Positions 9,971-20,437 of a stretch of 64,000 nucleotides of DNA are shown in pieces. The notes under the pieces are model-generated. The model did no database searches. It was not told where the DNA came from and saw only the letters and a list, made by a program, of their open reading frames with translations. The DNA is from Pseudoalteromonas sp. EB27 (GTDB lineage: Bacteria; Pseudomonadota; Gammaproteobacteria; Enterobacterales; Alteromonadaceae): contig NZ_MTQD01000016.1 in NCBI RefSeq assembly GCF_001974875.1, positions 60,901 through 124,900 of the forward strand, given 5' to 3'. Made by a program: the position numbers and the translations under genes. Position 1 is the stretch's first letter, and each line of letters starts with the position of its first letter.

Positions 9971-11140
9971 TTATTGTGCTTTATCGGCTTTAGTAGACGA
10001 TTGAATTTCAGAAGGATTCACTGGTGCACCAGGGCGGATTTTTTGTAAGCCTTCAACAATTAATTTATCGCCATCCATTAGACCATCGGTAACAAGCCAG
10101 TCAGAACCTATTGTGCGGTCTACTTTTAAAACACGACTTTCAACTGTATTTTCTTTGCTCACAACCATTGCTGTTGGCTCGCCTTTTGAGTTGCGGCTAA
10201 CACCACGTTGCGGAGCTAAAATAGCGCCAGCTTTAACACCTTCTACTATAGAGGCACGGGCATACATGCCTGGTAGTAATAGTTTTTCTGGATTTGAAAA
10301 TTTAGCACGTAACGTTACTGAGCCAGTACTTGGATCAACCGTCACTTCGGAGAACTGTAATGTGCCTTTATGAGGATAAACAGAGCCATCTTCCATAATA
10401 AGTTCAACATCGGTTTGGCTAGTTGAGTCAACCGTTAGCGCACCTGATGATATTGCTTTTTTAAGTTGGGTAAGCTCATTACTTGATTGTGTTAAATCGA
10501 TATAAATTGGATCAAGCTGAGTCACTGTAGCAAGTGCAGTACTTTGATTGGCACTGACTAGTGCACCTACTGTTACGCTTGATTTACTAATTTGACCACT
10601 AATTGGTGACGACACATGGCTGTAATTAAGGTTAATTTGCGCTGATTTCAACTGCGCTTTAGCAGTTAATAATTCAGCGTTTGCTTGCTTGTAAGCAGCA
10701 TCTGCTTCGTCAAAATCTTGTTGGCTCACGGCTTTGATTTTTAATAATTCACTATAACGCGATGCTTTTGATTTAGAGCTAGCAATGCTTGCCTCTGCAC
10801 GTGCTACGCTTGCTTCACTTGCTGCTAAGTCGGCTTCAAATGTCGCAGGATCTATTTGATACAGAGCCTGGCCTTGTTTAACCTCTTTACCTTCTACAAA
10901 TAAACGAGATTGAACAATACCACTTACTTGTGGGCGAATTTCAGCAATTTGAAATGCGCTGATACGACCAGGAAGTTCTTTTTTGAGAGTAAGCGCTTGG
11001 CTTTTTAATGTAAGTACACCCACTGGTACAGCTTTAGGAGCTGAAGCTTGTGATTGCTCAGTTGCTTGATCACAACCAGTTAAAGCAACAGAACCGACGA
11101 GGGCTGACAATACAAATAAAGCGATGCGGGAACGCTGCAT
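9971..11140 (-). CDS. RND efflux periplasmic adaptor lipoprotein (AcrA/MexA family)
   Basis: The 389-residue protein has a lipobox at Cys23 (SVALTGCDQ). It follows the membrane-fusion-protein order: a beta-barrel strand, a lipoyl half (GIVQSRLFVEGKEVKQGQAL), a coiled hairpin (about residues 100-170), a second lipoyl half (SSPISGQISKSSVTVGALVS) and a C-terminal barrel. It links the pump to the outer-membrane channel. It is the first gene of the operon; the 290-base leader carries a TetR-type palindrome. Confidence 0.92.
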   Translation of the reverse strand: MQRSRIALFVLSALVGSVALTGCDQATEQSQASAPKAVPVGVLTLKSQALTLKKELPGRISAFQIAEIRPQVSGIVQSRLFVEGKEVKQGQALYQIDPATFEADLAASEASVARAEASIASSKSKASRYSELLKIKAVSQQDFDEADAAYKQANAELLTAKAQLKSAQINLNYSHVSSPISGQISKSSVTVGALVSANQSTALATVTQLDPIYIDLTQSSNELTQLKKAISSGALTVDSTSQTDVELIMEDGSVYPHKGTLQFSEVTVDPSTGSVTLRAKFSNPEKLLLPGMYARASIVEGVKAGAILAPQRGVSRNSKGEPTAMVVSKENTVESRVLKVDRTIGSDWLVTDGLMDGDKLIVEGLQKIRPGAPVNPSEIQSSTKADKAQ

Positions 11141-11164
11141 GTTAAATACCTTTTAGTTTAGAGT

Positions 11165-11176
11165 GAACGATCATTC
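11165..11176. promoter_or_regulatory. Candidate TetR operator in the RND operon leader
   Basis: GAACGATCATTC is a near-perfect 12-base palindrome (one pair of positions differs) 25 bases upstream of the adaptor start. AcrR-type repressors bind such palindromes in front of pump operons. The assignment to the TetR gene at 4689-5312 is inference. Confidence 0.45.
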
Positions 11177-11374
11177 TAAATTAAAACGCGCTGATAATGA
11201 ATCTTAATTAGAAGAAATTTACACAAACTTACACTCCCCAGTACAATATACGTCTTAGGTTGCATTTAATGTTAATTAGATGAAAATAGAATCAAGACTG
11301 TATGAAAATAAAACAACTTAACATCTTGAAATAATATCTCATTTTAGAAACTAAGTTTTTAATAGGCACAAAAA

Positions 11375-11397
11375 AGCCAAGCAAATACAGCTTGGCT
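11375..11397 (-). terminator. Terminator of the PaeA/YtfL gene
   Basis: AGCCAAGC (11375-11382) pairs with GCTTGGCT (11390-11397), preceded on the plus strand by an A run that reads as a U tract on the minus strand. It lies 35 bases past the stop of the gene at 11432-12733. Confidence 0.7.
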
Positions 11398-11431
11398 ATT
11401 TATATAAAGGACTAGTGTCATATCTAGTTTT

Positions 11432-12733
11432 TTAAAGGGTATTAGCGCTCTGTGGGTTAATAACCCTTGAAACTAACAACTGCTCTACCCTAATCCCTTC
11501 TACGTCAACTACTTCAAACTTAAAGCCCGAAAAAGTAAAATGTTCCGCACGTTTAGGTATACGCTTCATGTTATAAATTAAAAATCCAGCTACCGTCTCG
11601 TAAAGCATCTGGTCAGGAAATTCTTCTATATCAAGTACTTTTGCTAAATCGGTAATTGGGGTTAAACCATCTACAAGCCATGAATTTTTATCGCGTTCTA
11701 TGATTAATTCGTCGCCTTGGTGAGTGATTAAATCACCCATAAACCCTTTCATTAAGTCTTTAACGGTAACAATACCCACCGAAAGTGCATATTCGTTTAC
11801 TACAACAGCAAACGGCTTCGCTGCACTTTTAAACGCGTTTAAAGCTTCAGATAAACTTAATGTTTCGGGTAGGTAAAAAACATCTTTATCAATCAGATCA
11901 TCGTTTATATTGGCGGCTTCGCCTTTTAGTACTTGTCGTAAAATATCTTTAGATTCAACAGAGCCATGCAACTTATCTAAATTTCCTGACACCACTAAAA
12001 AATGATTATGAGGATGGTCAATAATTTTAGTCGCAATATCATGGCTAGATTCATTTAAATCAAAATAGACAATTTGGTCGCGTGGAGTCATAACGCTTGA
12101 TAAAAATCGCGCTTCTAGGTCAAACACATTGCCAATGAGTTCATACTCTTGCTTTTGCAAACTACCATAAGCAGCACCTGCTTCCATCATGGCAACAATG
12201 TCTTCTGTTGTTACATTGTCTTCTCGCTCAGCGGGCACTTTAAACAAACGCAGCACAAAGTTAGTGACGCCATTAAAAAACATCACCAGTGGAGTTAATG
12301 CAAAGGTAACCCAGCGCATTATTGTAACCACTCTAACAGCCACGGCTTCAGGCATGATCATCGCTAAACGCTTTGGCATTAAATCGGCGAACAATATAAA
12401 CAAAGATGTAATAGTAAAAAACGAGAATAAAAAGCTAATTTTTTCTAAATGCGCACCTTGGTAAAATAATACCAACACACTTTCAACATAAGGCGATAAA
12501 GCCTGCTCACCCACAATACCACCCAATATCGCTATCGCATTGAGCGCTATTTGGATCATGGCAAAAAAAGCCCCTGGATTTTCTTGTAGCTTTAGTACCG
12601 CTGCTGCCTTTATATTCCCTTCATCTGCCATTACTCGCAGTTTTATTTTACGCGACGCTGCAATTGCTATTTCTGACATAGCAAACAACGCACTGATCAA
12701 GATCAATAAGCTAATCCCGATTAAATCACCCAT
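11432..12733 (-). CDS. paeA: CNNM/CBS-pair inner membrane transporter, PaeA (YtfL) type
   Basis: The 433-residue protein has a CNNM membrane domain (about residues 1-180) with the signature MSEIAIAASRKIKLRVMADE, then two CBS domains and a CorC/HlyC C-terminal domain (about 345-425, INPQS tail). From memory it lines up well with E. coli YtfL/PaeA (polyamine export or homeostasis) along its length, including ENPGAFFAMIQIALNAIAIL and FILFADLMPKR. Length is nearly the same. It stands alone with its own terminator. The transported ion or polyamine is taken from the homologue, not shown here. Confidence 0.85.
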   Translation of the reverse strand: MGDLIGISLLILISALFAMSEIAIAASRKIKLRVMADEGNIKAAAVLKLQENPGAFFAMIQIALNAIAILGGIVGEQALSPYVESVLVLFYQGAHLEKISFLFSFFTITSLFILFADLMPKRLAMIMPEAVAVRVVTIMRWVTFALTPLVMFFNGVTNFVLRLFKVPAEREDNVTTEDIVAMMEAGAAYGSLQKQEYELIGNVFDLEARFLSSVMTPRDQIVYFDLNESSHDIATKIIDHPHNHFLVVSGNLDKLHGSVESKDILRQVLKGEAANINDDLIDKDVFYLPETLSLSEALNAFKSAAKPFAVVVNEYALSVGIVTVKDLMKGFMGDLITHQGDELIIERDKNSWLVDGLTPITDLAKVLDIEEFPDQMLYETVAGFLIYNMKRIPKRAEHFTFSGFKFEVVDVEGIRVEQLLVSRVINPQSANTL

Positions 12734-12869
12734 TTAATGCTCCAAAAGTTAGGCTTTTTTAAACAAAAAGCAGCTGGATTATAATCTGTTTTTTAAACGC
12801 AGCAATTTAAATTTACTAAATATATTTAAACCATTAATTTTCAATTGGTTGAGAGGTAAAAAAGGAGAT

Positions 12870-13568
12870 TTAAAGTACTGAAACTTTGCTGAAGGCGACT
12901 TTTAATTGAGTAATTAAGGCAGGATCCATATTTATATTACAAGCAAAAAATAATGGAGACTGAGCTGTATTTAAACTAAGTACAGGCTCAAGTAGTTCTA
13001 GCTTAGGTTCTGTTTTAACTCGGTAGTTAAATTGCTTTTTATTGAGGACAACAAAATCAAGAATATTGTGACGGGTACTGATAAGTTTGTCTATTTTATC
13101 TAGGCTATCGATGAGTAACAAGTTTCTGCTTTCGCTAAACCCTCGCTCAAGCAAATAGTGATGACTAAAATTATCACGCAGTACCGCTATTTTATATTTT
13201 TTAGCATCATTGAGAGTATTTAACTTTATACTTCTAGACTTAAGAGCATAAATCGCTGAGTCAAAGCTTTCAAGTTCCCCTACCCACTTAAACTTACTTT
13301 CTCTATTAGGTAATCGAACAATCGAAAATATACAGGTGTTTTTATCGCGTAGCGCCGCGTTGTAGGATATGGCCCAACTATGGGCAAACATAGTGTAATT
13401 TATACCTGTACCTTCTAGCGCTTTATGAACTTTATCAACAGAACGACCAACGAGTTTATTATCTTCATTGAGATACTGAAAGTCCGGAAATACTTCCGTT
13501 ACTATTGTGATTTCAGTTGCATCAACTTTTATACAGCTAATGAACAACAAAAAGATCAATAATTTCAT
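12870..13568 (-). CDS. Periplasmic substrate-binding protein, family 3 (SBP_bac_3-like)
   Basis: The 232-residue product starts with a signal peptide (MKLLIFLLFISCIKVDA) and continues with TIVTEVFPDFQYLNEDNKLV, a typical opening of family 3 solute-binding proteins. It shows the usual split lobes, with segment YKIAVLRDNFSHHYLLERGF beginning the second lobe. No permease or ATPase genes are adjacent, so it may act as a stand-alone sensor or orphan binding protein of the kind frequent in Pseudoalteromonas and Vibrio. The ligand (often an amino acid) is unknown. Confidence 0.7.
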   Translation of the reverse strand: MKLLIFLLFISCIKVDATEITIVTEVFPDFQYLNEDNKLVGRSVDKVHKALEGTGINYTMFAHSWAISYNAALRDKNTCIFSIVRLPNRESKFKWVGELESFDSAIYALKSRSIKLNTLNDAKKYKIAVLRDNFSHHYLLERGFSESRNLLLIDSLDKIDKLISTRHNILDFVVLNKKQFNYRVKTEPKLELLEPVLSLNTAQSPLFFACNINMDPALITQLKVAFSKVSVL

Positions 13569-13684
13569 TCAGCAAGGCCTCAACTAACTCATTATAAGTA
13601 TTTAATAAATATAGCTGAGGCTTTATGAACTGCTAGTTTTTAGTAGTGTAATGTACATTTATAAGCTGATAGTACTAGTACAGC

Positions 13685-14794
13685 TTACTTGTTCATTGCA
13701 CTAATTAAGAATGCTGAAATTTTAGCGCCTTCTCTAAGTGTCGTTTCAGAGCTTGATTGTCCAACTAAAGAGCTGTCGGTAAATGGCGCTATTTCCATCA
13801 TATCAGCACCCGTAATCGGGAACTCATCCGCAATGGCTGATAAAATATCAAGCGCATGCTGAGGCGTTAAACCATTATGCTCTGGCGTACCGGTGGCAGA
13901 TGCAAACTCTGCATCAAGCGCATCAATATCAAAGCTTACGTATACTTCATCAACGTTATCGGCTTTTAGCTGTGCGATAGCGTCGGCAGCAACCGCTGCT
14001 GCGCCACGCTCAATGATTTCATGTGCCCAATGTTGCTTAACGCCAAAGGTACTTTCCCAGTGCGCTTTAGGCTTGCCACTTGAGCGTATACCAAATTGTA
14101 TTAAATGATGCGGCGCCGGTAAAAACTCTAATATATGTGTACACCACGAGCCAAAACATAAATCAATACCTAAGCGCTCAACAAGTAAATCGGTATGCGC
14201 GTCAAAATGAATAATAGCAGTACGCCTACCTTGCTCACGTTTCGCTTTTAAGTACGCTTTGGTAAGTGGGTAACTAATTGAGTGATCGCCACCAATACCA
14301 AATATCCCTTTATCTTTAAACGTTGCGTAAAAACTGTCGCATACATCCTCTGTGATTGATAACGGACTAACGTAATAGTCATTATCTTCATTACCGTATA
14401 GGGCTTTTTGGCAATTAGAAATGGTTGCATCATTTAGGTATTTATCATGTAGCAAATGAGGGATTACACGTACATCACCTAAATCAAACGAATGACACTG
14501 CGGTTGCTGGTCAATTAATGCTGAGCGCACAAACAGTGGCCCCCAGTTTGCACCGCGTAAAATACCACCGCCACAGTCTGAGCTAATACCTAACATAACC
14601 GCTTTATGTGGAGAATTTGGTAATTCATCTAAAGACTCACGCCATAAGTTATCAACGTTTTCAGTTTGCCCGTATAGCTTATTACGCAGCGCAGCTTTAC
14701 GCTCTTTTGCAGTATTTACTGTATATACGCCATCACCCGGTGCGCACAAACAGTGCTCAACTTTGTTTTTAAATGCTTCAAATTGTGTGCTCAT
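13685..14794 (-). CDS. Ureohydrolase (arginase/agmatinase family)
   Basis: The 369-residue protein contains the manganese-binding motifs of the family in order: GGDHSISYP (about residue 167), HFDAHTDLL (about 195) and SFDIDALDAEFA (about 288). The segment TGTPEHNGLT follows, as in agmatinases and formiminoglutamases. Such enzymes hydrolyse a guanidino group to release urea or formamide. The N-terminal 60 residues are longer than in E. coli SpeB. It has a good ribosome site (AAGGAG) before 14794. The substrate (agmatine, arginine or another guanidino compound) is not decided by sequence. It is monocistronic. Confidence 0.85.
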   Translation of the reverse strand: MSTQFEAFKNKVEHCLCAPGDGVYTVNTAKERKAALRNKLYGQTENVDNLWRESLDELPNSPHKAVMLGISSDCGGGILRGANWGPLFVRSALIDQQPQCHSFDLGDVRVIPHLLHDKYLNDATISNCQKALYGNEDNDYYVSPLSITEDVCDSFYATFKDKGIFGIGGDHSISYPLTKAYLKAKREQGRRTAIIHFDAHTDLLVERLGIDLCFGSWCTHILEFLPAPHHLIQFGIRSSGKPKAHWESTFGVKQHWAHEIIERGAAAVAADAIAQLKADNVDEVYVSFDIDALDAEFASATGTPEHNGLTPQHALDILSAIADEFPITGADMMEIAPFTDSSLVGQSSSETTLREGAKISAFLISAMNK

Positions 14795-15248
14795 AATAAA
14801 CTCCTTCGATTTTTATTTTGTACGTAGCTAATTACTTTTGATTAGTTATGCAAAATCACCAAAAGTGCCTAAACTTCAAATAAATCCCACTTTGCTAAAT
14901 AACTCTGTGCCTAATATAAATAAACACGTTAGCTTTTACGTGCTTAACAAAAACCTAAGGCATTGAATTGATTTAATATTAATGAATATTTACCATGAAC
15001 TATTTAATTGTAGTTACGCGCTTGTGTGATACTTATTATGTCTGCTTGAACATGTCAACAGCACAATAAGCCTACGTATATAAGCACTTGATTGAATATT
15101 CATAGTTGATGAATAAATCAAATTAATCCTTAAAATTATTAAGACTTAATTGGAGAAGTTAAGGTAAAACGGACAATCGTCCTGTACTTGATAAACGTTT
15201 CTAGCAATGATGCTAGATTGACAACAAATTATTATAAAAGGCTTAGTT
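14795..15248. other. Intergenic promoter region between divergent genes (454 bases)
   Basis: This AT-rich gap separates the ureohydrolase (leftward) from udp (rightward). It must hold both promoters. A perfect 10-base palindrome TGAATATTCA lies at 15093-15102 with a related TGATGAATAAAT downstream; it loosely recalls ArgR half-sites but is too short to assign. No open reading frame or RNA gene was recognised in it. Confidence 0.4.
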
Positions 15249-16004
15249 ATGGAAAAGGTATTTCACTTAGGACTATGTATTGACGATCTTAAAGGTGCAA
15301 AACTTGCGATTGTACCGGGTGACCCAGATCGTGCTGCACGTATTTCACAATTCCTAGACAACCCAACCTGCCTTGCTCAAACTCGCGAGTTTCATGTTTA
15401 CTTAGGTCAATTAAACGGCCATTCTGTGGTTGTTTGTTCTACGGGTATTGGTGGTCCATCTACGTCGATTGCAGTAGAAGAATTAGCACAACTTGGCGTG
15501 CGTAAGTTTTTACGTATTGGTACAACAGGTGCGATTCAGCCACATATCAACGAAGGCGAAATTTTAATTAGCCAAGCGTCTGTACGTTTAGACGGTGCAA
15601 GCCAGCATTTTGCTCCGCTTAGCTACCCTGCGGTGTCTGACTTTTATGCAACACAAGCTATGGTACAAGCATGTAAAAACTTAAATATCGATTTCCATAT
15701 TGGTATTACTGCATCAAGCGATACATTTTACCCAGGACAAGAGCGTTACGATACGCATTCTGGTTACGTTCCAAAGTCGCTACAAGGTAGCTGCGAAGAG
15801 TGGCAAAAACTGGGCGTAATGAACTACGAAATGGAATCAGCAACGTTATTTACTATGTGTGCTGCCCTTGGCTTACAAGCTGCCTGTGTAGCTGGCGTAC
15901 TTGTTAACCGTACTCGCCAAGAAATACCAAATGTTGACCATGGTGAAATTGAGCGTAAATCTGTAGCAGTAGTATTAGAAGCAGCTAAAGTGTTGCTTGA
16001 TTAA
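15249..16004 (+). CDS. udp: Uridine phosphorylase
   Basis: The 251-residue protein matches E. coli Udp nearly end to end. It has the phosphate loop [12 protein letters not shown] near residue 20, the [20 protein letters not shown] core, the ribose site segment [14 protein letters not shown] (about residue 195) and [13 protein letters not shown] near the C-terminus. It reversibly cleaves uridine with phosphate to uracil and ribose-1-phosphate in the cytoplasm. It is convergent with cdd, which supplies uridine from cytidine, so the neighbourhood is a pyrimidine salvage pair. Confidence 0.95.
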   Translation: MEKVFHLGLCIDDLKGAKLAIVPGDPDRAARISQFLDNPTCLAQTREFHVYLGQLNGHSVVVCSTGIGGPSTSIAVEELAQLGVRKFLRIGTTGAIQPHINEGEILISQASVRLDGASQHFAPLSYPAVSDFYATQAMVQACKNLNIDFHIGITASSDTFYPGQERYDTHSGYVPKSLQGSCEEWQKLGVMNYEMESATLFTMCAALGLQAACVAGVLVNRTRQEIPNVDHGEIERKSVAVVLEAAKVLLD

Positions 16005-16026
16005 TATAAGTTCTATTAATTAATCG

Positions 16027-16140
16027 GCTATTATAACGATAAGAAAATGGCTCAGTAACAAGGCAAAAATTATGAAGTATAGTTGTCTTATATGAATAAT
16101 TTTTAACGAAGTTAGTGAGTTATTTAATTCGATAGAATGG
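16027..16140. repeat. Degenerate MITE-like repeat between udp and cdd
   Basis: The stretch containing AACAAGGCAAAAATTATGAA and ATATGAATAATTTTTAACGA closely matches the interior of the repeat at 62021-62180 (AACAAGGCGAAAATTATGAT and ATATGAATAATTTTTAACGC), with the same order and spacing. The terminal TACCAATT/AATTGGTA ends are not evident, so this copy seems eroded. Confidence 0.7.
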
Positions 16141-16148
16141 CACATTTT

Positions 16149-16178
16149 AATAAAGCACAGCTCTGCCTGTGCTTTATT
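16149..16178. terminator. Bidirectional terminator between udp and cdd
   Basis: A 12-bp perfect stem (AATAAAGCACAG at 16149-16160, CTGTGCTTTATT at 16167-16178) closes a 6-base loop between the convergent genes. Confidence 0.8.
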
Positions 16179-16190
16179 GTTTTTGAAAGG

Positions 16191-17117
16191 TTATTTTAGC
16201 TGTGCACTAATTACTTCTATTGCCGGCAGGTTGTTAAAACTTGCAAGTACAGCACGTGCTACACCCGCTTGGTTTTCATGGCCTGCGGTTTCTAAAAGTG
16301 TAATTGATTTTACCGTACTTTCGTTAAAGCTAAGCCCTGCGATAAATAATTGACTAAGTGCACTTTGCAGTGGCGACAAGCTTGGGCTGTACGCTGCGTT
16401 TTCTGCGTAACTTCCGTAAAAATCACCATTTTCAAATGTACTAATTTTTACTGCACTAAAGTTTTTACTATAGGGTACGTATGCGTTTAATGCTGTACTT
16501 GCTAGTTTTTCATCTAGTTGAGCATTTACGAATACTTGCTGGTGAGGCTCTGGATTAAACAAGCTAAACGCATTGCCTAAATCAGTCGGCCCGAACGAAT
16601 GAGGCAATAACTCTGCTAATTTAAAGTGTTGCTCTGGCAATAAAATATCAAACTCTTTAGCATCAGAGAGTTCGTTCATAAACTGGCGACAATACCCACA
16701 CGGTGCATCGCTAATCGCTATTTTAACTATTTTTTTAGCACCGTTTAACCAGGCGTTATTTATAGCCGATTGCTCTGCATGAACCACTAAACTCAACGCT
16801 TGATGATCAAACTCTACATTTGCACCAAAATAAAAGTTTACCTCATCGTTTTCATCAAGTGCTTTAACTATTGCACCTACATGAAAATCTGATATCGGCG
16901 CAACCGCATACTCCGAAGCTAAAGGTACTAAACCTTGTAATAATGCATCGTCAGACACATTTAGCTGTGCACATAACTGTTTAATATTATTAGAATTTAA
17001 TATGCCACGCTGTGATTTTAATTGACTGCGTAATGACGCTGTTTGCGCTACGCTTAATGTGATGTGCGAATTTGTAAGTGCTGTATCTTGCTGTACAGTA
17101 AAAGTTGCTGAAGCCAT
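16191..17117 (-). CDS. cdd: Cytidine deaminase
   Basis: The 308-residue protein is the long dimeric E. coli type with two CDA-fold domains. The catalytic [11 protein letters not shown] and [11 protein letters not shown] motifs in the first domain supply the zinc ligands (one His, two Cys) and the proton-shuttle Glu; the second domain is the inactive C-terminal half. It deaminates cytidine and deoxycytidine to uridine and deoxyuridine. Length is slightly above E. coli Cdd (294). It converges with udp and shares a bidirectional terminator. Confidence 0.95.
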   Translation of the reverse strand: MASATFTVQQDTALTNSHITLSVAQTASLRSQLKSQRGILNSNNIKQLCAQLNVSDDALLQGLVPLASEYAVAPISDFHVGAIVKALDENDEVNFYFGANVEFDHQALSLVVHAEQSAINNAWLNGAKKIVKIAISDAPCGYCRQFMNELSDAKEFDILLPEQHFKLAELLPHSFGPTDLGNAFSLFNPEPHQQVFVNAQLDEKLASTALNAYVPYSKNFSAVKISTFENGDFYGSYAENAAYSPSLSPLQSALSQLFIAGLSFNESTVKSITLLETAGHENQAGVARAVLASFNNLPAIEVISAQLK

Positions 17118-17192
17118 AACATTTTTTAATTATTCAATGGCTAAGTAGTTTAAAAGTTTAGGATGCGAAATACCAGCCTATTCAACGCAAAA

Positions 17193-17219
17193 AAAGGGAG
17201 CACATCGCGTGCTCCCTTT
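17193..17219 (-). terminator. Terminator of ppc
   Basis: An 11-bp stem (AAAGGGAGCAC at 17193-17203, GTGCTCCCTTT at 17209-17219) lies 53 bases beyond the ppc stop, with an A run on the plus strand that gives a U tract in the minus-strand transcript. Two short TTGGTATA stretches at 17229 and 17253 resemble MITE ends. Confidence 0.8.
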
Positions 17220-17272
17220 AATTTTAATTGGTATACCTAAAAAAATAATTGATTGGTATACATAACAAAATA

Positions 17273-19918
17273 TTAGCCGGTATTACGCATACCTGCTGCA
17301 ATACCTGTCATTGTGATCATTAATGCATTATCAATGTCACCTTCGCTGTGTTTTTCCTGTGAGCGAGCACGGCGTAAAAGCTCAACTTGCAATAAGTTAA
17401 GTGGATCGGTGTACGGGTTACGTAAACTAATCGACTCTTTAATCCAAGGCTGTTCGGCTAATAAGCTTTTTTGTGGGCTAAGTGATTGCACTAAGCTAAT
17501 GGCTTCTTGAAGCTCTTTACGAAGTGTTACACCCAGTGGTTTGTACATATCTTCCACCAGCGCATTATCATAATGCTCACTCAACCAGCAATCGGCTTTA
17601 CTAAATACCATTTCTAGCATTTCTAGGCGAGATCTAAAGAACGGCCACTGTAAGCTCATTTCGTTTAGAGTTTCTGCGCCGTATTTATTAAGCGCAGCTT
17701 TTAAGCCAGTTAACGCACCTAACCATGCTGGAAGCATTAAACGGTTTTGGCTCCAAGCAAAAATCCATGGAATAGCACGCAGGCTTTCAACACCGCCATT
17801 AGGATTACGTTTTGCAGGGCGAGAGCCAAGCGGTAGCTTAGACAGTTCAAGCTCAGGTGTTGCCATTCTAAAGTAAGGTACAAAGTTTTCATCATGGCGA
17901 ACTACATTACGGTAGTGCTCACACGACTCCTCACTTATTAGCTTCATTACTTCGCGCCACTCTGGTTTTGGCTCCGGCGGCGGTAACAAGTTACTTTGCA
18001 GAACTGCGCCTGCGTAAATATTTAAGCTTTGCAGTGCTACATCGGGTAAACCAAATTTAAAGCGAATCATCTCGCCTTGCTCGGTTACACGCAAACCACC
18101 TTTCAAAGAGCCTGGCGGTTGTGAATGCAGTGCTTGTGCAGCGGGTGCACCACCACGACCTACTGTGCCACCACGTCCGTGGAATAAAACAAGCTCAATA
18201 CCACGTGCATCAGCAAGTTGTACTAGTTTATCCATTGCTTCGTACTGTGCCCAACCTGCTGCCATCATGCCGGCATCTTTAGCTGAATCAGAGTAACCAA
18301 TCATTACGTTTTGGGTGTTTTTAATGTGCCCGCGATACCAAACATTATCAAGCAATGTGGTAATTACATCACTGCCTGCGTTTAAATCGTCAAGTGTTTC
18401 AAACAACGGTGCTACTGGTAAATCAAAGCTGCAGCCGCTTTCTTTTAGCAATAGTTGTACCGCTAAAATATCTGACGCTGTGCGCGCCATCGAAATAATA
18501 TACAAACCAAATGTAGCTTCGTCTTGCTTGGCAATCACATCAAAAGTATCAAGTACTTCTTGTACATCAGGACTTGGTTGCCAATGTTTTGGAATTAGCG
18601 GTCTGCGCGAGTTAAGCTCTGCAAGTAAAAATGCTTGTTTGTCTTGCTCTTGCCATTGGTTGTAGTCGCCTAAACCTAAGTAACGAGTCAGTTCTGAAAA
18701 CACATCGCCGTGGCGAGACGAATCTTGGCGCACATCAAGTTTAGCTAAACGCAAACCAAAGCTATTTATACGGTGCAGTAAATCAAGTAATAAGCCATCC
18801 GCAACTACTTTCATATTACACTTTAATAACGATCGATAGCACACTTCAACCGGGTGTTTAAGCTGATTAATATCAGTTATTAAGTCTTGTGAATCGCTGC
18901 GCTTATTTTTAATTTTAGCACCTAAGTGCGCCACTGTTTCAGCAACCTGATTTTTAAGCTTTTTGATTACCGCTCTGTATGGTTCAAACTCTTGCCCTGC
19001 AAGCTCAATAAGCTCATCACTGGCATCTGACATAGATAATTCAGCGCACAACGTTTTTAAATCTTGAATGTATAAGTTAAGTGCCATCCAACGACCATGA
19101 TCAAGCACCTCTTTTGTTACCTGCGATGTTACAAATGGATTACCATCACGGTCTCCACCCATCCAAGATGTAAACTCAATTGGGCTGTAATCTATCGGTA
19201 ACTCTAAGCTTAATTGGTCTTTAACATTGGCTGAAAATTCACGTAAAAAACGCGGTACCGCATGCCAAAGGCTATTTTCTATTACGGCATAGCCCCATTT
19301 AGCTTCATCAACAGGTGTTGGACGAGAGCGACGAATATCGTCGGTATGCCACGCTTGGCTAATCAGCTGTTCAATACGATTTAAAATATTGTCACGCTCT
19401 TGCACTAAGTTATCTTTTCGCTCTAATGATGCAAGGCAGTCACTTAGTTCAACGTGTTTGTTAATAATAGTACGGCGCGTAACCTCGGTTGGGTGAGCAG
19501 TTAGTACTAAATTTATGTGGAGTTTTGAGAGTGTTTCGGCCAAATGATTACTGTCTAGCTGGCCTTGTTCTGCTTTTGTAGCTAACGTTTTTAATGTTTG
19601 AGTGAGAGGGTTTTGTTGACCAAGGCCAACGTCATTAAAACGCGAAACGGTATGAAATTGCTCTGCTACATTAGCAAGGTTTAAAAAATGATTAAATGAA
19701 CGGGCAACCGGTAAAAGCTCTTCGTCACTAAGCGCATGTAAAACTTCTATAAGCGCTTGTCTGTCGTCTTCGTTACCACTGCGAGATGATTTTGATAAAG
19801 CTCGAATTTCTTCTACTTTATCTAAAATCGCTTGACCTTGGGCATCTTTAATTGTTTGTCCTAGTAGTTGCCCTAGTAAATTTACATTACCTCGCAAGGC
19901 GGCGTATTGTTCACTCAT
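17273..19918 (-). CDS. ppc: Phosphoenolpyruvate carboxylase
   Basis: The 881-residue protein has the hallmark motifs of bacterial [15 protein letters not shown] (catalytic His, about residue 139), [50 protein letters not shown] (active-site Gly-rich loop) and the C-terminal MRNTG that binds allosteric effectors. It carboxylates PEP with bicarbonate to oxaloacetate, feeding the TCA cycle. Length is as in E. coli (883). It is monocistronic with its own terminator. Confidence 0.97.
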   Translation of the reverse strand: MSEQYAALRGNVNLLGQLLGQTIKDAQGQAILDKVEEIRALSKSSRSGNEDDRQALIEVLHALSDEELLPVARSFNHFLNLANVAEQFHTVSRFNDVGLGQQNPLTQTLKTLATKAEQGQLDSNHLAETLSKLHINLVLTAHPTEVTRRTIINKHVELSDCLASLERKDNLVQERDNILNRIEQLISQAWHTDDIRRSRPTPVDEAKWGYAVIENSLWHAVPRFLREFSANVKDQLSLELPIDYSPIEFTSWMGGDRDGNPFVTSQVTKEVLDHGRWMALNLYIQDLKTLCAELSMSDASDELIELAGQEFEPYRAVIKKLKNQVAETVAHLGAKIKNKRSDSQDLITDINQLKHPVEVCYRSLLKCNMKVVADGLLLDLLHRINSFGLRLAKLDVRQDSSRHGDVFSELTRYLGLGDYNQWQEQDKQAFLLAELNSRRPLIPKHWQPSPDVQEVLDTFDVIAKQDEATFGLYIISMARTASDILAVQLLLKESGCSFDLPVAPLFETLDDLNAGSDVITTLLDNVWYRGHIKNTQNVMIGYSDSAKDAGMMAAGWAQYEAMDKLVQLADARGIELVLFHGRGGTVGRGGAPAAQALHSQPPGSLKGGLRVTEQGEMIRFKFGLPDVALQSLNIYAGAVLQSNLLPPPEPKPEWREVMKLISEESCEHYRNVVRHDENFVPYFRMATPELELSKLPLGSRPAKRNPNGGVESLRAIPWIFAWSQNRLMLPAWLGALTGLKAALNKYGAETLNEMSLQWPFFRSRLEMLEMVFSKADCWLSEHYDNALVEDMYKPLGVTLRKELQEAISLVQSLSPQKSLLAEQPWIKESISLRNPYTDPLNLLQVELLRRARSQEKHSEGDIDNALMITMTGIAAGMRNTG

Positions 19919-20038
19919 TTATCAGTCTCCATTTTTTCGTAGGACACTATTAATATCATTATGAAGAGATATTTAATAGATCCATTTGCAATGTCTTGTC
20001 GTAAAAAAGTATATATAAAATAATCACAAAGCATTCAC

Positions 20039-20437
20039 ATGGTCATTTTTTACGATGGTAACTGTCCTCTTTGTAGCACTGAAATGCAGCAACTAAAGCA
20101 CGCAGATACTAAAAACCTAATTACGCTTGAAGATCTTAACGCGACCGACTTCAGTGAGCGGTACTCGTATATTGATAGAGACAAAGCAATGACTTATCTA
20201 CAAGCTCAAAAGCAATCAGGTGAAATGATTTACGGGCTTGATGTAACTTACGAGGCATGGAAAATAGTGGGTAAACACGGCTGGTTGAAAATTTTTCGCT
20301 TGCCAATAATTAGCTTTTTCGCTGACTGTGGATATGTGTTATTTGCAAAATACAGACATCCCCTTAGTAAAATTTTAATGCCAAACACAACGTGTTCTAA
20401 TGGGCAATGCAGTTTAAAAAATAAGGGTAGTAAATGA
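20039..20437 (+). CDS. DCC family thiol-disulfide oxidoreductase-like protein (DUF393)
   Basis: The 132-residue protein begins with IFYDGNCPLCSTEM, the DxxCPxC signature that names the DCC family, and continues with the R..A..YL pattern of DUF393. The fold is thioredoxin-like, but activity is rarely shown. Its stop overlaps the next start in an ATGA junction. It is the first gene of a DCC-SDR-flavin reductase operon closed by a hairpin at 21788, suggesting a redox job. A paralogue of the same family lies at 50995-51417. Confidence 0.8.
   Translation: MVIFYDGNCPLCSTEMQQLKHADTKNLITLEDLNATDFSERYSYIDRDKAMTYLQAQKQSGEMIYGLDVTYEAWKIVGKHGWLKIFRLPIISFFADCGYVLFAKYRHPLSKILMPNTTCSNGQCSLKNKGSK

Noticed and set aside
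15093..15102. ArgR box upstream of the ureohydrolase
   Set aside because: Only a 10-base palindrome is seen, without the paired 18-base boxes that ArgR needs.
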